From NCBI RefSeq assembly GCF_026210795.1, contig NC_089443.1:2418001-2482000 (forward strand): 64,000 nucleotides of DNA, written 5' to 3'. A program made the translations under genes and the position numbers. The notes under the pieces were generated by a model, which saw nothing but the letters and a program-made list of their open reading frames with translations, had not been told where the DNA came from and did no database searches. The DNA comes from Rhizophagus irregularis. Taxonomy: Eukaryota; Glomeromycota; Glomeromycetes; Glomerales; Glomeraceae. Positions 21,243 to 33,058 of the stretch are shown one piece after another (the stretch's first letter is position 1; each line of letters begins with the position of its first letter).

Positions 21243-22208
21243 TCATTGCTTTCCAATGGTAACACCTATATCTTCTAAATGTCCTTTCTTTATATTAAAA
21301 ACCCAACCATGAATTGCTAATTTTCTTTTTTTATCTTTCCAAGCTTCTTGGACAACTTCATTTGAAGCAATCTTTGATACTTGATTTGATACATTAATTT
21401 CAACCAACCTTCTATGTAATTTATCTTTTTCACTTTGGGGCATACTGGATTCAATCATGGGATCCGGAAATAACTCTGGGTATTTATCTTTCACTCTTCG
21501 AATATCCGATAGCCAAGCTTTTAAATTTGGGCTAAGATGATCTTTACAAGCATTCATTACTCCTGCACATTGTGTGTGACCTGTAGTAGAGAAAAATTCA
21601 TTAGATTTTGATGTTTTCTTGTATACCTTGAAGATATTAACTTACCACACACAATTATATGTTCAACTTTTATATAATGTACGGCAAATTCTAATTCTGA
21701 CATACAATTAAAATCATTTGCATCGAATTGATTCGCAATGTTCCGATGTACAAATATTTGACCAAAACCTAACTGAGTGATTGTTTCAGGTACAACGCGA
21801 GAATCAGAACAACCTAAAATTGATATAGAGAAAGTTAGAAGTTGGGATAAAGAGAAATTATAAACCTTCTAATAACATCTTACCGATCCAAAACAATTTT
21901 GGTTCTTGCCCTTTATTTAAAGTTTCAAAAAACTTTATTTCACGTAAAGAATCTGCATTTGCCCATTTTCGATTGTTTTCTAATACATCTTTTAGTCCTT
22001 TATATGGTCTAATGAGGTCAGGAACATGAGCTTTAATCATATTTGGATCTTCTATTTCCTCATATTTCGGATAATGTATTTGTGGTAGAATCATCGATCT
22101 TGGTAATGTTGGCTTCACATTTGAATTCAAAATACCGGGATTCTTTAATGCTGGTAAACCTTTTAACCAATCTGTAATATGAGCTTTAACATTACCTCTT
22201 GGTGACAT
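21243..22208 (-). CDS. Beta-carbonic anhydrase
   Basis: The enzyme interconverts carbon dioxide and bicarbonate. Three exons (22208-21884, 21813-21646, 21580-21243) give 276 residues. Zinc ligands are Cys110 in the CSDSR motif and His166/Cys169 in GHTQCAGV; the Asp112-Arg114 dyad is intact. The core is preceded by about 80 residues before the usual NRKWAN...FFE block, longer than many fungal beta-enzymes. The first residues (MSPRGNVKAHITDWLKGLP) could be part of a targeting or regulatory extension, but this is not clear. Splice sites are standard (donor GTAAG; acceptors TTTTAG and CTACAG). It is transcribed away from the peroxidase gene, sharing a 0.9 kb upstream region. Confidence 0.93.
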
Positions 22209-23127
22209 TTTACTGCGGAAATACGAATAAGTTTCAATTTACAATATATATGATTTGTGATTTAAATAACCTACAATTGACACTTTAAAATTGTTAAATT
22301 GTTCAACAGCAAATTTCTTCCCCTTTTATAATGAATCGAATGGAGATTATAAAAATCAGATCAGTTATTTGACTTCGTGGGCGTATAAATCTGTTTGGTA
22401 TTTCGCAGATGTGAAATATTATAAGTAAAAAATATTTTGAAGATCTTGCTATAAAGAGATAATAACACCCAAAAAAGGAACATGATTTTCGGCCAATTAG
22501 CGAGTTAGATTTTGCCAATACGTAGTAGGTATGACAAGATCTCTAAATTTTAACGGAAATATGACGTCATCACATCCATCAAGGAATCTGTGTATCGGAT
22601 TATCCGATATCACAATCAAAATAAGATTATTATTATTATTGTCCGAGTCCAGAACTACAAAAACAAGTAGTATGCATTTATAAATGGGGATCGACTCTGT
22701 GACCAGAACCTGGTCCTTTTGAAAATCTAACAAAAAAAATTTTGACATTTCGTTGTTATTTTTCGACGATCAATTCAATTTATTTGATGTTTGATCACAT
22801 GAAACAAAAAAAAATCATCGAAATTAACACAACAATAACCGTTTTAAGCATTCCAATACAAAGACAAGAAGTGCCAAATATATATGATGTACATAAGCCA
22901 TTTGTCTTTCTTAAGAGATAAAAAAAAAACGATTTTAATCTTTCCCGTTATTGAGATAAGCATTTTTATACATATTTTTTTAATATTTCCAATTTTGACG
23001 ATCTAAATTATTCACACAATATGTTCTATTTATATTTCATCACATCATCACATGGAGTTCAAAAATTCATTATAAATTGAAACATTTTTTATTCCCCTCA
23101 TTTTAACAAAAAAAAAACGCTTTAATC
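22209..23127. other. Shared upstream region of carbonic anhydrase and peroxidase genes
   Basis: This is a 919-bp divergent intergenic region with no supported gene. The minus-strand frames at 22303-22748 are Asn-run and low-complexity and show no family. It presumably holds both promoters. Confidence 0.4.
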
Positions 23128-24197
23128 ATGTCAACTTCAGGAGATTACGATGCTGTACGTGAAGATATTAAACAACTTATTCCCAATAAAGATTTGTCTA
23201 AAGATGGACTTGGTCCAATTTTTGTACGTTTAGCATGGCACGCTTCTGGAACTTATGATAAGAACACAAAAACCGGTGGTTCTAATGGAGCTACAATGAG
23301 GTTTTCTCTTGAAAGTTCTGATGCTGCTAATAACGGTTTGAATATTGCACGAGATTGTTTAGAACCAGTAAAGGAAAACCATCCTTGGATTTCTTGTAAG
23401 TTTTCGTTGTTCTAGCAACCATTATGGATATGATTAATTGACGAACCCCTCCGCGAGGTTTTTCATTAAGAAAAAATGATTTTTTTTGCATCAGATGCCG
23501 ATCTTTGGACTCTTGCCGGTGTTGTTGCTATTAAGGAATTAGGTGGACCAACTGTTCCATGGAAATCTGGTCGTGTTGATGCCACCGATGAAAGTTTAGT
23601 TCCACCCAACGGTCGTCTTCCAAATGCCGAAGAAGGCGAACAACATGTTCGAGATGTTTTCTATCGTATGGGATTCAACGATCGGTTAGTATTTACAATT
23701 TTGATAATTTATGGATAATAAAACAGTTGCTGAATCTTCAATTTGAAAAATTTTAGTGAGATAGTTGCTCTCATTGGAGCTCATTGTCTCGGTCGATGTC
23801 ACAAAGATCGCTCAGGATATGAAGGTGCTTGGACCTTAACTCCGACAAAATTTAATAATCAATTGTAAGTATTAGACAAAAGACAAATCGATTTATTTTG
23901 GTCTATTAAAATATCTTTAATATTTAAATAATCCAATTTTTTTTTAGTTATGTTCAATTATTAAAGAAGAATTGGTCTACAAAAGAATTAGATAACGGGA
24001 TAAAACAATTTAAAGATGAAAATGATAGAATTATGATGCTTCCAGCTGATATGGCATTTCGCACGGATCCGGAATTCAGAAAAATTGTTGAGGAATATGC
24101 TAATGATAAAGAAACATTCTTTAATGATTTCGCTGCGGCATTTGGAAAATTGTTGGAACTTGGAGTTCCACGATCGAGTGGTGAGGCTCGATTATAA
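23128..24197 (+). CDS. CCP1: Cytochrome c peroxidase-type class I haem peroxidase
   Basis: The enzyme reduces hydrogen peroxide using cytochrome c. Four exons (23128-23395, 23495-23684, 23757-23864, 23948-24197) encode 271 residues. The distal site is Arg34-x2-Trp37-His38 (VRLAWH), the proximal His is at 162 in [10 protein letters not shown], and a Trp at 178 (GYEGAW) corresponds to the radical-forming Trp of yeast CcP. LPADMAF supplies the conserved Asp. The protein starts at [13 protein letters not shown], essentially at the catalytic domain, and lacks the mitochondrial presequence of yeast Ccp1. Either it is cytosolic, or an upstream leader exon was missed. Ascorbate peroxidase-like specificity cannot be excluded. 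Confidence 0.9.
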
Positions 24198-24703
24198 TTA
24201 ATAAAATATGATATTTTTAATAAAAAATAATCTTTCGATCGTCTTGTATTATTTTCTAACGATCATTTAGATACGGAAACTGTTGCCTGTTAAAAATCAC
24301 TTCGACCTCCCGTGATGATTACTTTTTAATAAATATGTATGTCGCGATAAATTTTTTTCGCATTTAGAATTTGCATCACGTTGGTAGTTTTAACATTGCT
24401 TTAGTCTAAATCTAGAATCCAGACATATGTAAGGCAAGATTATAAAGAATGAGATTTTTTTATTTGATTTCCTTCTAGGGATTAAACAAAATAAATTGGC
24501 ATATTTTATAAAAATAAGTTCTATTTTTTCTTTTTGTATTATTAATAAAAATACAGAAAAAGGTCAAAAATCTCTGCTTTCTCCAAGTAAAGAATTCTGA
24601 CAAAATTGAAATAATAAAATAAATAAACACAAATAAAAAGCACAGCTCTTAAGTTGTGTTAATGACAATAACGAAAAAAAAGGAACGCTTTAAATTACAA
24701 CTA
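24198..24703. other. Convergent 3' spacer
   Basis: This 506-bp AT-rich spacer lies between the ends of the peroxidase and the next minus-strand gene. No gene is seen. Confidence 0.5.
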
Positions 24704-25453
24704 TTATTCTATGATCGAAGCAGTATCTTCAGTAATTTTCATATCGTGTGTAAAAGAACTTTCTTCACTAATTCCATCAGAATTTGTTTCATAATTTCTA
24801 TCGCTTGAACCTTCACCATTGTCCATCAAGAATTCATCATCATAACCATAACCATAACCATTCATATTATTATATTGATAATATTCAACGTTATTTCTAC
24901 CATCTTCAACATAAACATCCCCTCCCCCGCTTCCATTTCTATTTTGATATCTTGATTGAGGATAAATATATTGAGAATCCCAATTCCAACATTGGGATTG
25001 TTGTTGTTGTACTCCAATTAACTTTTCCATGTATTTAACATATAATTTATCTATCATTTCTTGATATGTTTTTCTTCTACTTTGCCAATATCCTTGTGGT
25101 CCTCGATTTTTATCTTTTAATGTCGCTGAAGATTTTGAACTTAATAAAGGTTTACTTCCTGATGTTAATTTCATCACATCAAAACAAAATCCCACTGTTG
25201 TTTGAATCGTTGAAACAATTCCGATTACCACTAAGAGTGAATTCCATATACAAAACCTGGAACGAAATTTTGAAAATTTAGCAATTTTTCTTTTTTAATA
25301 AACAATAAACTTATGTTAGGAAATAAAAGGAATAAAGTACATCATTGATAATTGAACTGCAAAAGCCATCCAGCGGTTTATTGCAATCACTAAAAGTGCC
25401 ATGATTGCGAACGAAAACCTAAAAAGTTTCATAACAGTACTAATAATAAACAT
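24704..25453 (-). CDS. Small two-helix membrane protein, unrecognised
   Basis: Two exons (25453-25341 and 25256-24704) join in phase 2 to give 221 residues. Two hydrophobic stretches lie near the N-terminus, about residues 12-32 (FSFAIMALLVIAINRWMAF) and 39-62 (CIWNSLLVVIGIVSTIQTTV). A hydrophilic tail follows with GYWQSRRKTYQEMIDKLYVKYMEKL, a Gln run, Gly-Gly-Gly, and an Asn/Tyr/Gly-rich and then acidic Ser-rich end. I know no family for it. The tail looks disordered, apart from the short amphipathic segment after the second helix. The donor is GTACTT, weaker than its neighbours; the join is supported by frame and by the continuous membrane segment. Confidence 0.6.
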
Positions 25454-25842
25454 CGTTTCTGTCTCTATTTAATTTTGGCTTTATATGATTCTCGTAGAAT
25501 ATTGTTACAAGAGAGAAAAATAATTAGCAACAAGGGAAGCACAGAAAAAATTATGTTTAAAAAAGATTGCTAAGATAAACAATCATACTTTTTGATAAGG
25601 ATCAAACAGATTATTATTAAATGATTCACCAAAATGTGAATGTAACTTAATTTAGTTTAATATTTCCCGGTTATTATGCGATTAAAGTATGATCAACATT
25701 TGCTTAAAAGTGGTACTATTTTATTTTGTTTATATATTAAACGTAAAATCACATGTAAAATTTTTTTTTTTTACGAAAAGAATTGAACAAAGTAAATTGA
25801 TAATAATGAACTCAATCGGAAGTGCTTTCGAGCTAATCGAAA
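25454..25842. other. Spacer without a gene
   Basis: This AT-rich stretch lies between the start of the two-helix protein gene and the 3' end of the S1P lyase gene. The open frame at 25689-25913 overlaps the lyase end and has no recognisable content. Confidence 0.4.
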
Positions 25843-27909
25843 TCATGCGGAATATAATGCATCTAAAAATCCACAAGCAACCTCATTTACGATCGACTTG
25901 TCCGGTATACTAGCCGCCAATCCATAAATAGCAGCAGTTTCAGATGATTTTCTGTTCGGATCAGACTTGACCTCATTAATAGAATCTCTAAGGTCCTGCA
26001 AAAATTGGTCGGCATGATCTACTGTAAGCAAAGTACATGCAATGTGAACCGCTGGTGGATTTTGCAATGAATTTAAATTCCATCCTTTGGCGGACATTTT
26101 ATCACTAATGTCATAAACATTTAGTGTCTTAGGTGTCTTTGAACCGAAAGCCACTACCGATACGAGTGGTTTTCCATATACAAATAGATCATCCATTTGA
26201 CTGATTCTTAATAAGACATAAAACATAGTAAATATAAAGTTTACTTTTTTTTAAAGGAAAACGAATTTATTTCTAACTCACCCAGCTTCAATTGTCTTCG
26301 CACATCCTACAATCTTTTTTGTGGCATCAATATAACCATTTCTTCCCATTCTCATTAAAGATGCCCAACATCCGGCAATTAACGCACCAGGGCTATATCC
26401 AAGAAGAGATATATTAGTAATATTATACGATTCGCGTATCAGCCACTTCATTGAAATTACCGTGATCCGGCAATTGTAGGTGATGCATAAATTCCTCCCG
26501 TCCAATCTGGACAAAAAAAATATTGATATTTGCGAAGGCTTTTTGTACGATACATGATCACTGAAGAACCTTTTGGCGCAAATCCATACTACGCGACAAC
26601 GTTTGAAATTAGAATTGGTGTTACAATAAAAAAATTTTCTTAAAAAAATGCTATACCTTGTGCGTGTCACACGATATTGAAGTTACTCCATCGATTCTGA
26701 AATCAAAAGGTTGAGCAGGAAATCCCGCTTCTTCCAAAAATGGCACCAAAAAACTACCCAAGCAACAATCAACATGCATACCTATGTTATGTTTTTTGGC
26801 AATTGCTGCTAATGTAGGGATGTCGTCAATTATTCCATGTGGGAAATTAGGTGCTGAGCCTGCAATCTATCGAAATCAAATTCTTAGGAAGATTTTTTAA
26901 TTTAGCAAAATATTGTTTATAATAAATGATTACCATAACCGTATTTTTATTAATTGCTCTGTTAACAGCTTTGGTATCGACACGATAATCGCTAGGATCA
27001 ATTGGAATTTTTATAATTTTAATTCCAAAATAACCAGCTGCCTTATCGAATGCTGCGTGTATAGTTTCCGGTACAACCCTATCGTTATACATGTGAAATA
27101 GTTAAAAGTTGTTGATCATTAAAATCTTGAGAAACTTAGAACTTACATTTCAGGTTCAGTAATTCCTTTCTCATTTCTTGCCCAGTCGCGATATGCTTTA
27201 CATGCCATCAAGATACTTTCAGTACCTCCTGAAGTTGTAGTTCCTCCTGCACTATTTGGTGCGTGATACATGTCAAGTACCATCGCGACAATTTCAGCAT
27301 CCATTTTTCTTATACCAGGAAATACGTCAGGATGCAAAGGATTACTTACAGAGAATGCTGAATATGCTTCATTAAGTATTTTTGAATGATCTTTGCCTCC
27401 ATGATATACCGCACCAGATACCCGACCATCCTCCCATTTTACATTACTATTCATATCCTGATATCTTAAAAATTGATTCAATCAAGAATTGCAATTTGAT
27501 ATTTAATGACGATGGACGAATTGAATAATTACCTTTTCATTTCTTCTCTTATTCGAGTATCACTAAAACCAACATCAGGTAATGAAAGATATCTTGGTAC
27601 ACCCGGTTCTTTTGGGGCAATTTTTTCTTCTAACTCTTTTATTGTTTTATCAAGTTCAGCTTGAATTTTGCCTTTTGCCCCAGGTGTACTTATTATTAAC
27701 TTAAAGACTGCACCACCAATAACAAGATAAAAATCTATACAGGTGCGACGTAGTCCTTGAACGGCAATTTTATTTAATATAATAGAACCATAGCGATATA
27801 ATACTATAATAAATATAAAGTTTTTCAAATGAATTAATTTAGGAGAATTTAACAATATGAATGTAAACTCGATTAATTTTCGTGGAGAAATTATTGAGCT
27901 TGTCGACAT
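25843..27909 (-). CDS. DPL1: Sphingosine-1-phosphate lyase
   Basis: This PLP enzyme of the endoplasmic reticulum cleaves long-chain base phosphates to a fatty aldehyde and phosphoethanolamine, the exit step of sphingolipid breakdown. Seven exons (27909-27533, 27464-27147, 27078-26934, 26866-26657, 26588-26461, 26392-26282, 26206-25843) give 550 residues, close to yeast Dpl1. A hydrophobic N-terminal segment (about residues 27-42) is the membrane anchor. The PLP domain has [26 protein letters not shown], and the Schiff-base lysine as residue 350 in SCDTHKYGFAPKG. The splice before CCTGGTGCG rejoins AGSR to PGALIAGCW as in yeast. It is transcribed away from the BAR-protein gene. Confidence 0.93.
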
Positions 27910-28156
27910 TTTTGAACAAATTAAATTAATGTGGGTTAGGTATTTTTATATAATGTATAGATCATCAAATCACCCCCTGAACGATTTTTTTCGCCATTAC
28001 ATATATGTTATATAATATAGCAGTATAGCACTACGGAATTCGGCCAGGATTGGAAACAAAAATTTTAATTATTGTCTGACTTTTTAACATACGTACTCGT
28101 ATTTATATTTACAAAATAAAGCTTTTACTAGTAAATTAAACACAGGCTGAATTGAA

Positions 28157-29329
28157 ATGAACAACATTTCTCGAGCATTTACTAAAAATATCAGTCAAGC
28201 ATTTCAGGTTTGAGAACTTAGTTTTGGTGTTGAAAGTACTTACATATATCTTTTTCATCTATAAAATTACCTTTTGTAGCTTGCATCGGAGAAACTTGGA
28301 ACTGCGGAAGATATAACTGATCTACCCCAAGAGTACAAAGAACTTGAGTTGGTTAATATCTCAACAGATTGTTTAAGCTAGCTTGTTCAATATCACAATG
28401 TCAATTTTTAACATTGAATCTCTGCATTTGACTTAATAACTCATGCGAACTGAAAGCGCGTTGATGCTCTTCGAACAGTTCATGAAAATATACTCAAAAT
28501 TACTCGAATTCACACGAATTCATCGTATGACTATCCTGGACAAATTCAAGAAACTGTAAAAGTGCTTTCACGTAGCGTTGGTGATCAAATTAAAAATTTA
28601 ACTCAAAGTCCTGTAGAATCACGGGATACAGAAACTTCGGCACCGCCACAGCCAAAAACTTATCATCACGCTTTAGCGCGCTCTTGTACACAAGGTGCCG
28701 AGTTATTAGGTACAGAAGATCCTTTCGGGGCTGCATTGAATAAATACGCGACTGTACAAGAACGTATTGGAGACCATAGAATCAAGATGGATTCCGAGAT
28801 TACTCAGAAATTTGTTCAACCATTCAATATAACACTTAATACTAGTATTCAATTTGCTATGAGGGCAAGAAGAAATGTTAATTCAACGCGGTTGGCGCTA
28901 GATAGTGCTAAGAGAAGATATAAGTCAATTCGTGGGGAAAGATCGGAAGCTGCAAGATTAGAAGTTGAACAAGCAGAAGATCAGTTTGTAGCGGCTGTTG
29001 AGGAAGCGACCACATTAATGAAATCTGTACTTGAAACGGTATTTGAAGATAATTATTTATATCCTTCGATCATTTGAAAATCTTAATGACATTTTCATTA
29101 AAATTTCAGCCAGAACCTCTTCGAAACCTTGCAGAATTGGTGAACGCTCAATTGGCGTTTTATAAAGAAGCACATGAAATACTTGCTGAACTTGCGCCAG
29201 AGATTGATGAAATGCAAGTGCAACAGGAAGCTTTATATAGGTAACATATGTTATCATAAATATTACATGGTAATTTGTGAATAAATATTAAAAAATTCTA
29301 ATTTTAACAGAAACAGTCGTAATGATTAA
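28157..29329 (+). CDS. GVP36-type BAR domain protein
   Basis: Five exons (28157-28207, 28280-28351, 28457-29038, 29110-29240, 29311-29329) encode 284 residues. The sequence fits the fungal BAR_2/Gvp36 family: AQ(G)AELLGTEDPFGAALNKYATVQERIG, then STRLALDSAKRRYKS and a long coiled helix with LEVEQAEDQFVAAVEEAT, ending in an amphipathic YKEAHEILAELAPEIDEMQ. In yeast, Gvp36 is a Golgi-vesicle BAR protein linked to membrane curvature, endocytosis and vacuole form; a similar role is inferred. The first exon is only 17 codons. No SH3 domain follows, unlike amphiphysin/Rvs167. Confidence 0.85.
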
Positions 29330-29660
29330 AAAAGGTATCTATTCACTTAGGTATCTTACTAACTTAAACTATTATTGCAACTTTGTATAATCGTATGGTT
29401 ATGAAAATTTTTCTAATCATTCATATTGGCAAATTGTAATTAGCTATGAATCTAATAATAAATTTAATTACTTATTTAACATATGATATTACTGCGCCGA
29501 TAAATTATTTGAAACAATTTTACCCCTAATCTTCACCACGTGATCAGTAATTTCTGCCCCCGGGAAATGACGTAATCTGATACTTTTGCTTACCAAATTT
29601 AATTAATAAATACGAAAATATATGAGCATACAATATGCCTCTCTTTTGTTGAAAATAAAA
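29330..29660. other. Short spacer without a gene
   Basis: This lies between two plus-strand genes. It includes a GCCCCCGGGAAATGACGTAAT segment near 29558 of higher GC. No gene is seen. Confidence 0.4.
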
Positions 29661-30480
29661 ATGCCTAATACTATAACATATATCTTAGTTTCTTTAAGTT
29701 TCACTGCAACTTATATATGTGGGTTGGCTTCGTTAGTTATACCAAAATGGTAAGTTTCTGATGTGGCCGTTCTCTCAATGGAACTGTTAAGACAGAAGAT
29801 TCGGGGTTTCGTAAATAATAACAATTTTTTTTTATTTTGATCAAAGGTTAATTTTCGAAAGTCCAAGACCGCATAGAGCCGTAACAAATTATGGTCTATT
29901 TCAAGTAAATAATATTTTATCTTTTTTTTTCAGATCAAATATTTTTATTTTAATATTTATATATTAAAAAATTTTTTTTTCTAAAAGAAATGTTCAACAT
30001 TAGATACACATTGCAGAGAATTTCCTTTGATTGAGTTTGGAGATTGTGAGGAAGAAGGATTTTGTGAGGAATGGAAAGCAGCTAGGATTAATATGATTAT
30101 TGCGGCCGTGTTAGGCGGTTTAACTTTAATTTATTGTCTTGGTGTGTTTTTTAGTGGCAAATTTCATAAGGAACAAATTGCTTGGAAAATTTTTGTTGGT
30201 TTAATTGGATTTCATGGTAACTTTTTATTTTTTTAATTAAAAAGAATTTAAAATAAACTTTTACTAAATACTTTCTTTTTTTCGTACAGCGATTCTTCAA
30301 TATTCTACAATCGCACTAATTACGCATCTTTATTATACTTCTGATAAATTCTATTATGGGGTTAAATATGATATTAGCTTTTTACTTGTTAATATCTCTT
30401 CCGTTATTAACATTTTATTATCAGGTATTTTATTCAGGGTTGGTTGGAATTATGTACCTTCGTACCAAACCATAGATTAA
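29661..30480 (+). CDS. Claudin/PMP22-like tetraspan membrane protein
   Basis: Four exons (29661-29749, 29847-29904, 29988-30216, 30290-30480) give 188 residues with four predicted helices: about 5-27 (TYILVSLSFTATYICGLASL), 80-101 (INMIIAAVLGGLTLIYCLGVFF), 111-137 and 150-172. The first loop contains W (from PKW), then YGLFQ, KCSTLDTHC and further Cys (GDCEEEGFC). This is the W-GL-C-C pattern of the claudin/PMP22 superfamily and of fungal SUR7/PalI-like proteins. A plasma-membrane role is inferred from that resemblance; the exact subfamily is not certain. Confidence 0.75.
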
Positions 30481-30745
30481 ACTACCAACTTATTATACAA
30501 TGTAAATAACGCATACCAAACTTTTTAATTTTTATGACATAATATTATTACTTAATTCGTTAGTTGTATGATAATATATTTTTATTAAGTTATATATACA
30601 CATTTTTTTTTTAATTATTTCGCATTATTTTAATACACATTTATCATTAAATTCATGAAATCGTTAAATAATTAATAAAATTTCAACCTATTTTTTTGCT
30701 CGTTCTATGGCTTAAATAATAATTATAATTATAACATTAAGTAAT

Positions 30746-32397
30746 CTAATGTTCAGCAAGTCGTTCATAAACGGAAGCCTTAACAGGATCAACCTTAGAA
30801 TTACTTGAAGAACCATCCCCACCATATGACCCATCATTTGTGCTGTATGGCATGAAAATAACTTTTGTTCCTGAAGCTTTGGACATTGATGACATTGTTT
30901 CAAGATATCGAATTTGCTAATTAATATAAAAGAAAAGATAATTAAACTTTAGTAAAAGATACTTAAATTCGTACATCATTATATAAAAAAACTTACCATA
31001 GCGGCTGGTGAATTCAAAAGTTCTGCGGCCTGTCTCATCAATTTAGCAGCATCAACTATTATAAAAAAAAAATGAGAGTAAGTGAAGATGAAAATGTTTT
31101 TTTTTTTAAAAAAAAAAGGCAATTATGTAAAACAGTTAATTACCCTCAGCTTGTGCGGCAATAACTTTACTTTCACCAATTCTCTTTGCCTGAGCAGCTG
31201 ACGAAAGGGATTCTTGTAATTCTCTAGAAAACTCGATATCCTTAATCAAAATACTTTCAACCTATAGAATGTTCATACAAAATTAAAAAGGTTAAAAAAA
31301 AACAAAAAAAAACTGGAATATTTACTTTAACCCCCCAATTACTAGCAGGTTCATCAATAATCTCTTTAATTTCGTAAGCAATTGCTTCACGATTTTCAAT
31401 ACAATCTTGAAGAACACGTGTACCAAGAGTATGGCGCAGTGTAGTTTGTGTACTAATTTGTTGGGAAAAAAAATTGACGAGGTTAATTAAGCAAATTAAA
31501 GATAACACGAAATTAATATAACTAACCGTTCGATAAGAGCCTTACGAACATCCGCAATACCAAATACTGATTTGTAAGGATTAATTACATGCCAATAGAT
31601 TACCGAATAAATTTGAACGTATACATTATCCTAAATTACATATAATATACATTATTTATTCAAATATATATATATACATATTTATATCTATTTATTACCT
31701 TTGTCATAATAAATTGATGCGGGATTTCTGTGATTTGAATCTATCAATTCAGATATATCAATGTGAATGAATTATCAAAAATTATTTTATTAAAATAATA
31801 TTATAGTTACTTTAATATCAACTCTAAGAATATCCTCGGTGAACACATTTACTTTAACCAAGCCAGGGTCAACAAATTTATAAAATTTACCTGGTTTTTT
31901 TTATAAAAGAAAAAAAAATTTTAATATTCTAGTGGTAATCTGTTTTTTTTTTAATAAAGTGGAATTATTTTTACCAAATTGAGAAATTAATCCAACATAA
32001 CCTTGTTCAACTTTTTTATAAGGATTGGGAAAGCATGGACATATAGGTATCTATTTAATTCATAATTCAAATTTAGAAACGTAAAGAATTTATATACTGC
32101 GGATCAAAAGAATCATGTAACCTACCGAACCAATGAAACCACAAAGTGCTCCAAGAAAGTTAAGCATACCGCCATAAAAAGTATGAGTATTATCTTCTAT
32201 TGGAAATTCAGCGGCATAAGAAGGTTGCATTTGCTGCACACTCACCGGCTATTATTAAAGCAGAAAAAGAGTTCATTTGCACAGTATCTTAATACTGGAA
32301 TGTTAATTTTACGAACCTGCATGGTTACCAATCCATCAAAACCTTGTAGATTAGAATCATTAGCGTTTGTTACATTTGTTGCGCTTGTTGAAGACAT
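30746..32397 (-). CDS. Stomatin-like SPFH/band 7 membrane protein
   Basis: Ten short exons from 32397 to 30746 give 326 residues. An N-terminal tail precedes a membrane hairpin (GGMLNFLGALCGFIGSIPICPCFPNPYKKV, about residues 52-80) with likely palmitoylated cysteines. The band 7 domain follows (VGLISQFGKFYKFVDPGL, VDIKIQITEIPHQ, DNVYVQIYSVIYWHV), then the oligomerising coiled region SAAQAKRIGESKVIAAQAEVDAAKLMRQA. Proteins of this type scaffold lipid microdomains and modulate channels. The sequence is closer to animal stomatin/podocin and fungal stomatins than to mitochondrial prohibitins or SLP2, since it has the hairpin and no presequence. Confidence 0.9.
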
Positions 32398-33058
32398 AAT
32401 TATTTCTTCTAATAAAAAAGTGAAAGAAAACACATTTTATATTTAATTATATCTTTCGAATTATATTTACATATTTAGCTAAATTTTCGTGCCTGTTGTC
32501 ATGTCATTTTTTCTTGGCAAAATAACTGGTTAAATTTAGCAAAATAAACAAAATAATACTTTACTTAATTAAGGAACATTTTTGTCAGTAAAAATATATA
32601 TATAATAATAATATGGCCTGATTAAAAATGTAACATTATAAAATATTTTAATAAAGTTAACCCGTAAAAAAAAAACAATAATTAATACAATCTAACCAAA
32701 AAAAATAGAACTTTAGATTAAAGATACGATATTAAACGTCATTAATTAGACAGATAATCTAGAACATTAATGCCAAAAAAAGAGTCCTCCTGCATCACTT
32801 TTTTCTGTTATTAAAAGCAAAACTTACATAATAATGACAGAGTCGCACATTTTATTGCCTTTTTGATATCAGTTTTATTGCAAGTTGAAAATCTATACCT
32901 AAATTGTAACTACGGTTAGCCCCGCCAAATCTCATGATCAAATCATTAATTCAAATAATGTTATCGAACACAATCATAAATAATCATTTTATTAAATAGG
33001 GTAAGAATGAAATATCCAAACACAATCAGAAATTTTTTATACCACTAGATCGGGCAAG
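32398..33058. other. Spacer between stomatin start and INO1 end
   Basis: 661 bp of AT-rich DNA; no gene seen. It should contain the stomatin promoter and the INO1 3' region. Confidence 0.4.

Noticed and set aside
22303-22748. Two overlapping minus-strand frames between carbonic anhydrase and peroxidase
   Set aside because: Asn-run and compositionally biased, with no recognisable domain; more likely upstream regulatory DNA.
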